A stretch of DNA of 64,000 nt from Lawsonibacter asaccharolyticus (GTDB lineage Bacteria; Bacillota; Clostridia; Oscillospirales; Oscillospiraceae). The stretch is from assembly GCA_003112755.1 (NCBI GenBank), contig BFBT01000001.1, forward strand, positions 1 through 64,000, written 5' to 3'. Every line of letters starts with the position of its first letter. Positions within the stretch are counted from its first letter, which is position 1. Positions 24,124 through 33,191 of the stretch are shown here, piece by piece. The notes under the pieces are model-generated. The model made no database searches and was not told the origin of the DNA. It worked only from the letters and a program-made list of their open reading frames with translations. Position numbers and translations under genes: made by a program.

Positions 24124-24378
24124 TCAAACCAGCCGGTATAGATTGGAGCTGAGGCTTCCGTTCTCCCGCCAGCGCGGCTCACTTGTGACCAGCCCCGCAC
24201 GATATAGGTCCTCCAGGGCCCGCTTGACTGTGGAACGGGAGAGGCCCAGTTCGGCGGCTATGGTTCGGATTCCCGGCCAGCATCGCCCTTCACTGTCGGC
24301 GTGATCTTTGAGATACATATAGACAGCTCTGGCCCTGTGGCTCAGGCTGGAGCGGTAGATGTTTTGAAAATAAGCCAT
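24124..24378 (-). CDS. winged helix-turn-helix protein
   Basis: 84 residues starting MAYFQNIYRSSLSHRARAVY at 24378, behind GAGGAGA. A clear winged-helix of the replication-initiator/GntR-like type: CWPGIRTIAAELGLSRSTVK, RALEDLYRAGLVTSEPRW. It resembles the replication-type fragments in the accessory zone. Last gene of the transfer operon, 11 bases after the VirD4 stop. It could regulate transfer genes or assist replication. Confidence 0.75.
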   Translation of the reverse strand: MAYFQNIYRSSLSHRARAVYMYLKDHADSEGRCWPGIRTIAAELGLSRSTVKRALEDLYRAGLVTSEPRWRENGSLSSNLYRLV

Positions 24379-24389
24379 GCGCAATCTCC

Positions 24390-26312
24390 TCATGGACGCA
24401 GGCTTTTCTGCCCATCTAGTGGCTCCTGGTCGGAATGATTGTCTGGGCGTGCGTCTTGTTTCCCCTTCCCGGCAGCCGCCTTGTCAGATGCCGGGGGCGG
24501 TGCGCTCCCAACTATTTTCCGCGTGTGGTGGCGGTGCAGGATCTCCAGTTCCAGCTCCTGCTTGCTGGCATAGGCAACAGGACGGGCCGCTTTTTCCGGG
24601 ATGCTGTACGGTTCCCTGAAGGTAATCCCCCATTCCAGAAACAGACGCAGATGGGTCCGCATGGGGTGGGTGCCGGTCTTCATGACGATGAAGTGACCTT
24701 TTGGGATGGACTTGAGTTCATCAGGAGTCATGAGAGGCCGCTCCATCATCTGGATTGTCTGGCTCGGGTCGCTTTTCCCTTTGCTGATGTACCCGCTCAT
24801 GACGGTGCGGCTGCCCAGCGCCTTGGACAGCACCTCGGCGGTCTGGGAGTTAGGGGCGAAGCCGCCGAAAATCGTATCCTGCACATTGTCCTGAATAATC
24901 TCCGCTCCTTCACGGCCATAGTTTTTTTCCAGCTGCGCGAGGGACTGGATGATTGGGACCAGGGTCAGTTTTCGGGATCGTCCCGCAGAGAACAGGGGCA
25001 GAATATCAAAAGCGGGCATGGTGCCCAGCTCATCACAGAAGAGGACCACCCGGTTTTTCAGCTTCCCACCGTTCTCGTCCGCCACAGCGAACAGCTCACG
25101 GGAGAGCGTTTGAATCATGAGGCCGGCCATAAAGTTCTTGCTGGGATCCTCTTCTGGGAGGATCAGAAAGATGGCAGATTTTCTGCTGGCAAAGACTTCG
25201 GCGTTGATGGCGCTGTCAAAGCACAGGACCTGCTCCAGCTCCGAGTCCAGGAAAGCATTGAGGCGGGAGAGAACCGTAGACATGACAGAGTTCATGGATT
25301 GCTCCGCCGTATTCAGAGCCGCTCCGGCAAACCACCGTGCCTTATGGGTATCCGGCAGCTTGTCCATCAGGATCTGAAACTCATTTTTCCCTTTTGTCTT
25401 GCTGGGAGCCAGCAGATCCTGCACCAGTTTGAACACGCTGACGATGTGCCGCCGCTCCTGCGGGGCCTTGTCTGTGGGCGGCAGGTACTCTGCCAGCAAA
25501 AGGATAACGGCGGTGAGCAAGCCCTCTGCCGCGTCATAAAAGAATGCGTTCTGCCCGTAGTTGGAGGCGTCCCCCTCCGGGTTGACGATGGTCTTTGCAA
25601 GGATCTTGGCGTACTTCTCCGCCTTGGCGCGGGCGGCCAGGTTCTTCTCATCCTCACGACAGACATCCATGTAGTGGTTGATGAGGGTCAGCAGATTGTA
25701 TCCATTCGAGCGAGTGGGGTTGCGCAGATCGATAACCGCCACCTGATAGCCGTAGCATTGGGAGGCAATGGTCCCGTAGTTCCGGGCCAAGTCTCCCTTG
25801 GTATCCAGCGCCAGAAAGCTCATACCGCTGGCGCAGGCATATTCGAGATTGGGGTAGAGAAAGAAAGCCGTTTTGCCCACACCGCTGGCCCCGATCATCA
25901 GGCAATGGATGTCATCGACATCCACGATAGCCCAGAGCGGTTTTGCTGTCGGTTTCTGCTTTGGACGCTTCCTTCTCGGAGCTCCTTTCCCTCTCCAGAG
26001 AGAGCGAACCTTTTCCGCCAGTTTTCCAGGCTTTTTCAGACCTCGGCCTCCCACGCAGCCCAGAACCAGTCCCTGGGCAGTAGGCAGATCCTCGCCCCTG
26101 CGCCACAGATCCGGCCGGAAAGGGATATGTCGGTAAGTCTTCTGGATCTCTTGCTTCGTGGCCCAGCGGGCGGTGCCGTGCTGGCCGTCACCCACGGTCT
26201 TGGACTTGATATTGTTCAGAGAGCCCACCCCTGTGAAGTGTACTGCCGCGCCGATAAGCAGGAACGCTCCGCCGCCCAGCAGGATCAGAGGGAGCAGTTC
26301 TGTCGTTGTCAT
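24390..26312 (-). CDS. VirD4/TraG-type coupling protein
   Basis: 640 residues. One or two N-terminal membrane helices (residues about 8-30), Walker A GASGVGKT at 141-148, a downstream FLALDTKGDL motif, and Walker B RVVLFCDE at 421-428. It links the relaxase-DNA complex to the type IV secretion channel and hydrolyses ATP at the inner membrane. Length and motif spacing fit the short-membrane-domain VirD4 class of Firmicute ICEs. It overlaps the upstream primase-like gene by four bases (ATGA), indicating translational coupling. Confidence 0.93.
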   Translation of the reverse strand: MTTTELLPLILLGGGAFLLIGAAVHFTGVGSLNNIKSKTVGDGQHGTARWATKQEIQKTYRHIPFRPDLWRRGEDLPTAQGLVLGCVGGRGLKKPGKLAEKVRSLWRGKGAPRRKRPKQKPTAKPLWAIVDVDDIHCLMIGASGVGKTAFFLYPNLEYACASGMSFLALDTKGDLARNYGTIASQCYGYQVAVIDLRNPTRSNGYNLLTLINHYMDVCREDEKNLAARAKAEKYAKILAKTIVNPEGDASNYGQNAFFYDAAEGLLTAVILLLAEYLPPTDKAPQERRHIVSVFKLVQDLLAPSKTKGKNEFQILMDKLPDTHKARWFAGAALNTAEQSMNSVMSTVLSRLNAFLDSELEQVLCFDSAINAEVFASRKSAIFLILPEEDPSKNFMAGLMIQTLSRELFAVADENGGKLKNRVVLFCDELGTMPAFDILPLFSAGRSRKLTLVPIIQSLAQLEKNYGREGAEIIQDNVQDTIFGGFAPNSQTAEVLSKALGSRTVMSGYISKGKSDPSQTIQMMERPLMTPDELKSIPKGHFIVMKTGTHPMRTHLRLFLEWGITFREPYSIPEKAARPVAYASKQELELEILHRHHTRKIVGSAPPPASDKAAAGKGKQDARPDNHSDQEPLDGQKSLRP

Positions 26313-27724
26313 AGGGTCACCCCCAGTTCCATGTTCAGCGTTGGCTGTGTTTCCCGCTGTTTTATCTGCTCCGCCTCATATTGGATGGGGACGCCCGCAA
26401 AGGCGGCGGCCAGCTCCAGCCATCTGCCCGCCAGAGTTTTCTTCTCCTCTTGGGTACGGAGCCCCACGGCATCTTCCAGGGCGAGGACACTCTGGAATTG
26501 TGGGGCGAGCTCTCTATGGCGTTTTTTCAAGCTCCCCCGGTTCCGGTGGGGGCGGATCCGTTCGCACAGCAATTTGGTCAACTCATCCTCTGTGGCCGCC
26601 ATCCCCAGCTGCCGCAGCTCACGGCGGCAGGCCGCAACGGCCAGCGCCGACGCCTGTTCCATGCAGTCCATGGCCTGGTCGAACCGGCCCCAGTGCAGGT
26701 GGGCGCGGTACTGTTCGATCAGCCACGGGACTCCATTGTTCAGCCGGTCCAGCTTCACCGTTGTACTCATGGCACAGACCCGTTTACAGACCTCCGGCGC
26801 CGCCATGAGCTGGGGGTGTTCCTCCGCGCTCTGCGCCTCCAGTCCGCATCGGGCTTTCACATCCTCATTCCAGTCCTTATGGATGGACTGGAGGACCGCC
26901 GTTTCAGCATAGCCCCGTTCGGCCAGAATCTCCTTCAGGCGGCCCGTGGCCTCGATGCCCGCCGCGTCATGGTCCAGGCAGAGGATGGGACGCCGGAACT
27001 CCGGCGCCTGCTCCAGCATCCATAGCATTGCCTGTTCTCCCACGCCGCACAGGGCCACATAGCTGTGCTGCTGCCAGTCCTTTGGGTACAGAGTCAAAAA
27101 GGAGAGCAGGTCAATGGGCGCCTCGAATACATAGAGCCGGTCGCTGGTCCCGTTCCAGTGGAAACTGTATCTGGGATCGCTGCCCTCCACATTGATGCGG
27201 AAGGTCTTACCTATGTCGCTGGTGCTCCGCTTATGGGCATGACGGACAACGCCGTGTTCGTCTTTTCCGGCGAACACGGCGTTGTGATATTTCTCGTCCT
27301 CATAGACCAGTCCGGTCCGGACAAAGGTACTCAGCACCTCCCGGTCGATCAGGCGCTTTTTCAACAGGTAAGCGTACACCCGCCGCATCTCCCGGCCCAC
27401 TGGCGGCTGGATGAATTTCTTTTTCGGTTCCTTCTTCTTAGGTGCCGGTTCATAGATCCGGCCCTGCTCACCGTCCAGCAGACGGGTGACCGCCTCCGGG
27501 TAGCTGAGTCCGAAATAATTCTGCACAAAGGAGATGGGGCCGCCGCCCTCCTTGGAGGCATGGTCGTACCATTCGTTGCCCCGAACGGTGACGCTGTGGT
27601 CGCTGGCCATACGATACTCCGGCCCGGAGCGGATGAGCTTCTCGCCCTGCCGCCGCAGGAACTCCACCAGATCCACACAGCTGGCACGATATTTTTGTTC
27701 CTCGGTGAAATGGATATAGGTCAT
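26309..27724 (-). CDS. DUF3991 / Toprim primase-like protein
   Basis: 471 residues. The N-terminal 90 residues resemble DUF3991 (CVDLVEFLRRQGEKLIRSGP, and NEWYDHASKEGGGPISFVQ, a zinc-less primase-like module). A Toprim domain follows: LYVFEAPIDLLSFLTL carries its first acidic residue and ILCLDHDAAGIEAT its D-x-D. A long helical C-terminus is of unknown function. Such proteins (LtrC/PcfD-type) are thought to prime or process transferred DNA. The ATG at 27724 has GGGAGG at good spacing; an in-frame GTG at 27736 lies on the ribosome site itself. Confidence 0.85.
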   Translation of the reverse strand: MTYIHFTEEQKYRASCVDLVEFLRRQGEKLIRSGPEYRMASDHSVTVRGNEWYDHASKEGGGPISFVQNYFGLSYPEAVTRLLDGEQGRIYEPAPKKKEPKKKFIQPPVGREMRRVYAYLLKKRLIDREVLSTFVRTGLVYEDEKYHNAVFAGKDEHGVVRHAHKRSTSDIGKTFRINVEGSDPRYSFHWNGTSDRLYVFEAPIDLLSFLTLYPKDWQQHSYVALCGVGEQAMLWMLEQAPEFRRPILCLDHDAAGIEATGRLKEILAERGYAETAVLQSIHKDWNEDVKARCGLEAQSAEEHPQLMAAPEVCKRVCAMSTTVKLDRLNNGVPWLIEQYRAHLHWGRFDQAMDCMEQASALAVAACRRELRQLGMAATEDELTKLLCERIRPHRNRGSLKKRHRELAPQFQSVLALEDAVGLRTQEEKKTLAGRWLELAAAFAGVPIQYEAEQIKQRETQPTLNMELGVTL

Positions 27725-27770
27725 ATAGTTGGTCACCTCCCAAGATTTTCAAGGTTCGGATAAGGAGGCA

Positions 27771-29837
27771 TCACCTCATGCTGATCTCAGCATCCTCATG
27801 GTCATCGGGCTTATGCCCCATGGCCATTTTCTTTTCCCGGATCCGCTGTCTGAGCTTGCGGTCCGTGAACGTGACTGTCCTGATGGGCCCTCTCGAAGCC
27901 TGTTCCTGAAATATCCCACTCAGGTGGTGCAGGAGCCGGGTGGCGCAGGAGAGTATGGATAGGCCCTCGTCCATGTGGTCCAAAAAGTATTGGGCATATT
28001 CGTTTCCCTGAGCCGCTGAGAGAGCAAACCAGCGGACAGCAGCCTCTGGGTCACGCGGCACTTCCTTTCCCATCAGATAGAGCTTGCCGAGGGCATACTG
28101 CGCGTACTGATTTCCCTGCTCCGCAGAGGTGGTCAGCCAACGGACCGCTTCTTCGATCTCTCTGGGGACATCTTCTCCACGAAGCAGAAGCCTGCCCAGC
28201 CGGTACTGGGCATACTGGTTTCCGTCCTCCGCCGAGCGCCTCAGCCAGTTCAGCGCAGACGGGATGTCTTTCGCCAGTCCCTCCCCGCCAGTCAGGAGCA
28301 GGACGCCCAGCGCATAGGAAGCTGTGTCACTGCCCTGTTCCGCTGCCCTGGTGAGCCATGCCGCCGCCAGCAGCGCGTCTTTCTCCACGCCCCGGCCATC
28401 CCGGTAGATCTTTCCCAGTTCATATTGAGCGTGGACCCGCCCCGCATCCGCCGCCTCTGTCAGCCACTCCAGCGTGGTCCTGAACTGCTCTGGCTCCGCG
28501 GCAGGATCTGCGAGCATGATTTTCGCCAACCGATACCGGGCATATTGGTTTTCCGGCCTGTCTCTGTACTTCCGAGCCCCTTCTGGTTCTGTGTGTTCTT
28601 CCATCTCCTTAGACGGCTCAGACTCCTGGGGTGCTTCTCCGGCCAGATCAGTTTCTGCCACGTCGCGCTTATACGGCGGCTCATCCAACGCCGTTGGATC
28701 AAACACAACGTCTTCATATCCCAGCCGCAGAGCCTCCTCGATCACCATGTTTCGGATCCGCTTGAACTCTTTCTGCCGGGAGAGGGGAAGCCGGGGCGGG
28801 AGATCTTCCTTGTAGGTCCTGAGCACTTCTTCCCGGAGCTCGTACCACAATTCGTATGCCCGCGCCACACGCTCGTCCTTTGCCAGTTCATCCACGATCT
28901 CATCCACCACAGACTTCAGCGGCGCTTTCAGATAGCCATACTGCTTTTTGCCGGAGAGGTTCTTCAGCTTCCCGGCCAGATGCTCCATGAGCTGTTCGAT
29001 CTTCGGATTCTCCAGCGTGCCCTCCCGCATCTGGAAGACCAGTTGATCCATGACCGTTCCGGCCTCCTGGGTGAGTTCATCCCGCCGCTGGGTCTGGCGT
29101 TCATAAAGCTCATAGAGTTCTTGACGGAAGATCCGCTGGGCCAGATCAGATTTGATCTGGGCGATCCCTTCTCTGGTGAGAAAGCCGGATCTACCGTCCG
29201 CGCTGTAGCAGACCATGTGGACATGGGGATGGTGGCCCTGGTCATGGAACGCCGCGTACCACCTGAACTGCTCCCATGGTATTTTCATAGCCTCGGCCAT
29301 CTCCATGGCATAGCCGGTGAGGAGCTCCTTCCACCGTTCCACATCATCGTAGCCAAGCTTCGCAGCGTCCTCCCGGCGCAGGGAGATGATAGGGAGCCAC
29401 ACGTTGCCGGGGTGATGGGCCACCTCGTCCGCGATGTTGGACAGCACCAGCGGATCATCCGACCCGGTGAACAGGGCATGCGCTCCGGTGCGCTGTGCGC
29501 GGGGACGGCTGGCGATGTAGCTGACGTAGTTGTCCCGCTTGGCGATCTGGTCGTAGTTGTCCTCCAGCGCGCGGGTGATGAACTCGGAAGCGTTGCCGCG
29601 GGTAGGAGCGGTCTGGTAGTCCTCATACTCAAACAGCCCGCGGCTCAGCGGGAACTCCCGGAGAAGCTGCGCCACCATCTCCCGCTGTTTCTCCGTGGCC
29701 GGGAACTGCTCGTACCACGGCACTATGCGCTGGGCGCCCTCTCGGGTCGCTATGTAGCGGACATAGTTTTGCAGATGGGAGGTGGTGCGCTCCGAGCCAC
29801 CCTTGAGGTAGGGGCACTTGAATATGACGCGGGGCAT
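27771..29837 (-). CDS. MobP-type relaxase with C-terminal Sel1 repeats
   Basis: 688 residues. The N-terminal 220 are a MobP-class relaxase domain with the histidine triad in FHDQGHHPHVHMVCYS (H203-H207) and candidate tyrosines in HLQNYVRYIA and RDNYVSYIAS. A charged linker follows (about 250-450), then four or five Sel1-like repeats (AQYELGKIYRDGRGVEKDAL; QYAQYRLGRLLLRGEDVPRE). The relaxase nicks oriT and remains bound to the transferred strand; Sel1 repeats are protein-interaction surfaces. The likely oriT lies about 0.8 kb upstream, beyond two small genes. Confidence 0.9.
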   Translation of the reverse strand: MPRVIFKCPYLKGGSERTTSHLQNYVRYIATREGAQRIVPWYEQFPATEKQREMVAQLLREFPLSRGLFEYEDYQTAPTRGNASEFITRALEDNYDQIAKRDNYVSYIASRPRAQRTGAHALFTGSDDPLVLSNIADEVAHHPGNVWLPIISLRREDAAKLGYDDVERWKELLTGYAMEMAEAMKIPWEQFRWYAAFHDQGHHPHVHMVCYSADGRSGFLTREGIAQIKSDLAQRIFRQELYELYERQTQRRDELTQEAGTVMDQLVFQMREGTLENPKIEQLMEHLAGKLKNLSGKKQYGYLKAPLKSVVDEIVDELAKDERVARAYELWYELREEVLRTYKEDLPPRLPLSRQKEFKRIRNMVIEEALRLGYEDVVFDPTALDEPPYKRDVAETDLAGEAPQESEPSKEMEEHTEPEGARKYRDRPENQYARYRLAKIMLADPAAEPEQFRTTLEWLTEAADAGRVHAQYELGKIYRDGRGVEKDALLAAAWLTRAAEQGSDTASYALGVLLLTGGEGLAKDIPSALNWLRRSAEDGNQYAQYRLGRLLLRGEDVPREIEEAVRWLTTSAEQGNQYAQYALGKLYLMGKEVPRDPEAAVRWFALSAAQGNEYAQYFLDHMDEGLSILSCATRLLHHLSGIFQEQASRGPIRTVTFTDRKLRQRIREKKMAMGHKPDDHEDAEISMR

Positions 29838-29857
29838 GGAGCGTCACCTTCTTTCTT

Positions 29858-30208
29858 TCAGCCCATGGTGGGTCCGCTCATTCCTATCGACATCTTGGAC
29901 TCCTCGGGGTTCCCATAGCTGCGGATGGCTCTGTCGAACGACTCGCCGGGGTCATACTTCAGCTCACTCATCCAGCTCCGGCACACCGCTTCCAGCGGCT
30001 TTTCCTCCCGCAGAAGCGATTCCAGCTCCTCCGAAGAATATGAGCTGAGGTTACCCATCAGCTGGTTATAGCACAAATGCATGGCGGCGATCTCATTCGC
30101 CCGGTCATAGACCTCGTTGCCAGGTCGTCTCCACATGCTCTGAGCGTAGGCATCCATCTCTTGGTTGATTTTTTTGAAGATGGCTTCATGCGTCACAGTC
30201 CAGGCCAT
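29858..30208 (-). CDS. DUF3848-like protein
   Basis: 116 residues from MAWTVTHEAIFKKINQEMDA at 30208. A helical protein with a NEIAAMHLCYNQLM core and ELESLLREEKPLEAVCRSW end, matching DUF3848 proteins often encoded in conjugation modules. Function unknown. Its start overlaps the preceding gene's end, so the genes are co-translated. A longer frame to 30244 overlaps that gene more heavily and has no ribosome site. Confidence 0.6.
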   Translation of the reverse strand: MAWTVTHEAIFKKINQEMDAYAQSMWRRPGNEVYDRANEIAAMHLCYNQLMGNLSSYSSEELESLLREEKPLEAVCRSWMSELKYDPGESFDRAIRSYGNPEESKMSIGMSGPTMG

Positions 30209-30209
30209 T

Positions 30210-30617
30210 TCAGTCCTCGCCGTTCTGATACTCCACGGCGTCATCCAGAGAGATCATGCCGTGGGTCTTCTTCACCTCCTGGATACAGCGCCCCCGCAGT
30301 TCTCTCAGCTGCTCCTCCGGGATCTCCATGGCCGCGGCCAGGACGTTCATCATCATGTCCATCTCCACGGCCAGCTTAAACAGCAGCCGGCAGATGTGGT
30401 TCTCGCTTCCCTGCACAGTTGAACGGATCGCCGCGACGAGCATGGGTGGCAGAACGGAGAAGCAGTCCTGGGAGGCCACATAGCCGCAGTAGAACTGCAG
30501 CGCCTTCTCCACGAACTCGTTCTGGCTCCGGCAGTTGGCCAGCGGCATGGCCGCCTTGATCTTCCGGTCTGTATCCGGATCGATCCGCATCAGGAATTTA
30601 ATTTTTTCATCTGTCAT
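30210..30617 (-). CDS. ribbon-helix-helix relaxosome accessory protein
   Basis: 135 residues. The N-terminal 45 residues (IKFLMRIDPDTDRKIKAAMP, NCRSQNEFVEKALQFY) fit a ribbon-helix-helix DNA-binding domain, and the rest is helical. In Firmicute ICEs the gene before the relaxase usually encodes a MobC-like protein that binds oriT and loads the relaxase. It lies next to the repeat-rich non-coding region 30618-30850, consistent with that role. Confidence 0.75.
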   Translation of the reverse strand: MTDEKIKFLMRIDPDTDRKIKAAMPLANCRSQNEFVEKALQFYCGYVASQDCFSVLPPMLVAAIRSTVQGSENHICRLLFKLAVEMDMMMNVLAAAMEIPEEQLRELRGRCIQEVKKTHGMISLDDAVEYQNGED

Positions 30618-31040
30618 TCAAAAAAGCCTCCATTTCGCAAAATTGGGCGTGATAGCACATTTGAAACCTTGGAAACCGCTGGAACTGCGGCATTTCCCGC
30701 CCGCTTGATAGCAGATTTGATAACACCGCCAAAAAAGTGATAGCATCGCTCCCTCCAAAAAGATACGGAAAAGCGGTTGAAATCCTTTCAAAACCGCATC
30801 CCCGGCCCGCGTTGCGGGACGGTGTGGAACAGGGTGATTACACCCTTTTATCCCGCACACTTTTCGTCCCCTCGGTCCACCCGCCCATTTGGGCCTCCAG
30901 CCGTTGCGGGCACTTGCGGCACACAGCCTCAACGCTGGCTCTTCCTTCGCATGTGTGGCAGGGGGCCACCCCGCCCGTTGAAGCGGCACACGGAGCCGTA
31001 CAGAGCGCACGGCGCTGGTATTCCTGTTCTCCGCGCGAAT
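30618..31040. other. candidate oriT region
   Basis: A 420-base gene-free region beside the relaxase cluster. Three direct repeats TGATAGCA (30650, 30706, 30738), an imperfect inverted repeat GCGGTTGAAA/TTTCAAAACCGC (about 30773-30797), a GGGTGATTACACCC hairpin (about 30834-30847) and other palindromes are visible. This organisation fits an origin of transfer with accessory-protein sites. No nick-site sequence is known to me for this family, so the call rests on position and repeats. Confidence 0.5.
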
Positions 31041-31068
31041 GAGAAAGGCCGGAGCCTCCGCTCCGGCC
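31041..31068 (-). terminator. intrinsic terminator
   Basis: GGCCGGAG pairs with CTCCGGCC; on the minus strand TTTCTC follows. It lies just beyond the stop of the 31084-31752 gene, separating it from the relaxase cluster. Confidence 0.6.
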
Positions 31069-31083
31069 TCCGTGAGTGTGAGA

Positions 31084-31752
31084 TCAGCGGGGGACAGCGT
31101 CCTGCTCTGACGCCTCCAGTGCTCCGGCCACACCCTCCAGCTCAGAGCGCAGTTCCTCCCAGGTCAGAAGCTGCTTGCCGTCCTCCACCTCTGCCTCCGG
31201 GTCCAGGCATCCGCACAGCTCATCCATCTGGATGTCCGCCTCCTCCAGCAGAGTTTGGCGGCGCTCCGCGTGTTCCGCCGACACCGCTCCCCGGAAGAGC
31301 TCCCATACCTGCTCCATCCTGTGGACCGCCTCGTCGCCGTTGGCCGTCAGGGCATCCTCCATGCCGCACAGATCTGTGACGGTCCTGGCCAGCTCCAGCA
31401 GGGCGGTGCGGCTCTCCACAGACTCCAGCTGTGCGGTGGTGTGGAGCAGTTCCCGCACCGCTTCGATCTGCATGGGGAGTCCGGCTGTGCGGACAAGCTG
31501 TTCATCCCCAATCAGCAGGATGAGCTCCTGCCCAGCGGCTGTCTGCCTGATACGCTGGATCTCGTCATCGATCCAGTTCAGATGGCGCGCGGTCTCCTCC
31601 TCCAGCTGATGGGCGGCGGCATACAGCGCGAGGCCGTCGCGCATCCACTGGGCCGGTGGGACCGCATTCTCATCGAGAACCGAGAGGAGCGAGACGGTTT
31701 CGTGGGCGATGAGGTCGCACACATGGATGGGGGTGATCGTTTTCGTATTCAT
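31084..31752 (-). CDS. unknown helical ICE protein
   Basis: 222 residues starting MNTKTITPIHVCDLIAHETV at 31752 with GGAAAGGAAG upstream; the frame to 31803 has no good start. Highly helical and acidic, without signal or membrane segments. Shape and leader resemble the 32617-33060 protein (LESVESRTALLELARTVTD versus LESRDHREALFRLASELME), suggesting distant paralogues. It has the conserved 28-base upstream motif. Function unknown. Confidence 0.6.
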   Translation of the reverse strand: MNTKTITPIHVCDLIAHETVSLLSVLDENAVPPAQWMRDGLALYAAAHQLEEETARHLNWIDDEIQRIRQTAAGQELILLIGDEQLVRTAGLPMQIEAVRELLHTTAQLESVESRTALLELARTVTDLCGMEDALTANGDEAVHRMEQVWELFRGAVSAEHAERRQTLLEEADIQMDELCGCLDPEAEVEDGKQLLTWEELRSELEGVAGALEASEQDAVPR

Positions 31753-31820
31753 ATTTTCTTCCTTTCCATTCCGTGTTTGGTGGTGTGTGCTGCTGTCAAA
31801 CACGATGCTCCTTTGCGGTC

Positions 31821-31848
31821 GGAAAAGCTATTCAGCAAACCCACCGAA
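31821..31848 (-). promoter_or_regulatory. 28-base conserved upstream motif, site 1
   Basis: On the minus strand the sequence reads TTCGGTGGGTTTGCTGAATA followed by GCTTTTCC. It is 69 bases upstream of the start at 31752. Matching sites lie at 33131 and 43041. Consensus YTCGKYGGRTTTGSTGAATR then GCTTT. Confidence 0.6.
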
Positions 31849-32021
31849 CTTTTCGCTGTGGTTTCGGTCATGATCAACAGTTTCCAATGTGCAGAGGTCG
31901 GCTGTGTTCAGCCGACCCCTGCTCAAATTATCTTGGCATATCACTTTGTGGTTTTCGCTTTTCGCCTCAGCCCACTCCCGTGGCGGGATGGTGCCGCGCG
32001 GCTTTGTGGATGACTGCCAGA

Positions 32022-32053
32022 ACAGAAAAGAGGACCGCGCCTCAGCGCGGCCC
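32022..32053 (-). terminator. intrinsic terminator
   Basis: GGCCGCGC pairs with GCGCGGTCC on the minus strand and is followed by TCTTTTCT. It ends the XRE gene at 32070. Between here and 31849 a second hairpin (GTCGGCTG/CAGCCGAC, 31898-31917) is seen, but no gene. Confidence 0.6.
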
Positions 32054-32069
32054 CCTCACGACTCTGCGG

Positions 32070-32495
32070 TCAATACAGGTATTTTGCTCTCAGGTAGTCC
32101 GCCTGCTCCAGTGTGATGGCATTGCTCCACTGGTTGGAGTTGATGGCTCCGTACAGCTCTCCCCACAGGCAGTCCATATAGGACACATGGTTTTTCTCTC
32201 CCTGGATGTATTCGTCCAGGGCTTTTTGCAGGCTGGCCGGCAGATCTTTTTCCAGATAGGAGTGGTCCTTGGGTTTCCCATCCGGGGCCAGTCTTTGCTC
32301 CACCGTCATGGTCAGGAGTTCCTCCATGGGGATGTCCAGCGCGGCGGAGAGCTTACCCAGCGTCCCGGCTCCACACCTCGTCAGCGATGTTTTGCCCGAG
32401 CAGATGTCCGCCAGCGTGGCCCAGGGGATTCCGCTGCGCTTGGAAAGCTGATAGCGGGATAGACTCTTTTCCCGCAGGACTTGTTGGATCGTCAT
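32070..32495 (-). CDS. XRE-family regulator
   Basis: About 141 residues. The N-terminal HTH (IQQVLREKSLSRYQLSKRSG, PWATLADICSGKTSL) is clear. The C-terminal 70 residues (LQKALDEYIQGEKNHVSYMD, LWGELYGAINSNQWSNAIT) resemble a small antitoxin-like helical tail. Start at 32495 is preceded by ACAGGTG; two further in-frame starts lie just upstream (32501, 32504). Probably controls part of the module. Confidence 0.8.
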   Translation of the reverse strand: MTIQQVLREKSLSRYQLSKRSGIPWATLADICSGKTSLTRCGAGTLGKLSAALDIPMEELLTMTVEQRLAPDGKPKDHSYLEKDLPASLQKALDEYIQGEKNHVSYMDCLWGELYGAINSNQWSNAITLEQADYLRAKYLY

Positions 32496-32616
32496 ATGCA
32501 TCACCTGTTTCTGTTTATATCGGTATCCCGATAATCAGTCAAGGGGTGGATTGGGCGCGGCCAGGGCAGAGGGAACGGCACAGCCGCCCCATGGGGGAGC
32601 GGCTGTGCCAGCGGCC

Positions 32617-33060
32617 TCAGCTCTCCGCGAGCTCAGGCAGCTCCTGTTCCTCCGGCGTCTTCTCGATCCAGCCCAGCAGGTTCTGCGTTTCCATCAGTTC
32701 GGAGGCGAGCCGGAAGAGGGCCTCCCGGTGGTCCCGGCTCTCCAGCTGGATGGCGGTTTCGAACAGGCCGCAGACGTTGTCCAGCGTCTCCATGCCGCTG
32801 GCGTTCATGGGCAGCTCGCTTTCCGGCAGGACGTGGCGGGTCTCCTCCGGTTCGGCGGTCCCACGCGCCGCTTCCTTTTCCCGCGTGATCAGCTCCAGAT
32901 GGGACACGGCGTTTTGAGGGTCGAGGCCCCATGCCGAGCCGATCAGGATGATGGCCCGCTCATAATCATCTGTCTCTGCCGCGCTGCCATGGATGACCAG
33001 CATGGCCAGCGCCTCTTTGGTGATCCGATACTGTAGGTCCCTTGCCAGTTCTGTGTTCAT
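32617..33060 (-). CDS. unknown helical ICE protein
   Basis: 147 residues starting MNTELARDLQYRITKEALAM at 33060 behind GGAGGAAATC. Helical, acidic C-terminus; weak similarity to the 31084-31752 protein. It carries the conserved 28-base motif 71 bases upstream. No known family. Confidence 0.55.
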   Translation of the reverse strand: MNTELARDLQYRITKEALAMLVIHGSAAETDDYERAIILIGSAWGLDPQNAVSHLELITREKEAARGTAEPEETRHVLPESELPMNASGMETLDNVCGLFETAIQLESRDHREALFRLASELMETQNLLGWIEKTPEEQELPELAES

Positions 33061-33130
33061 GTGATTTCCTCCTGCGTTGTTATTTTGCCGCAGTCCCCGG
33101 CGGCTGAACACACAATGCCACATCCCCGCG

Positions 33131-33158
33131 GGAAAAGCCATTCACCAAACCCAACGAG
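33131..33158 (-). promoter_or_regulatory. 28-base conserved upstream motif, site 2
   Basis: Reads CTCGTTGGGTTTGGTGAATG followed by GCTTTTCC on the minus strand, 71 bases upstream of the gene starting at 33060. Confidence 0.6.
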
Positions 33159-33191
33159 AAATGCCCCCCATCTTTGACATAGACGCCCAAG

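Noticed and set aside
24435..26912. An 825-codon open frame on the plus strand
   Set aside because: It is the antisense shadow of the VirD4 and primase-like genes, which have clear motifs and ribosome sites. The plus frame has no known domain.
28425..29918. A 497-codon plus-strand frame
   Set aside because: Antisense to the relaxase gene; no ribosome site or motif.
30618..31133. A 171-codon minus-strand frame
   Set aside because: Overlaps the candidate oriT and a terminator, low-complexity composition, no start signal.
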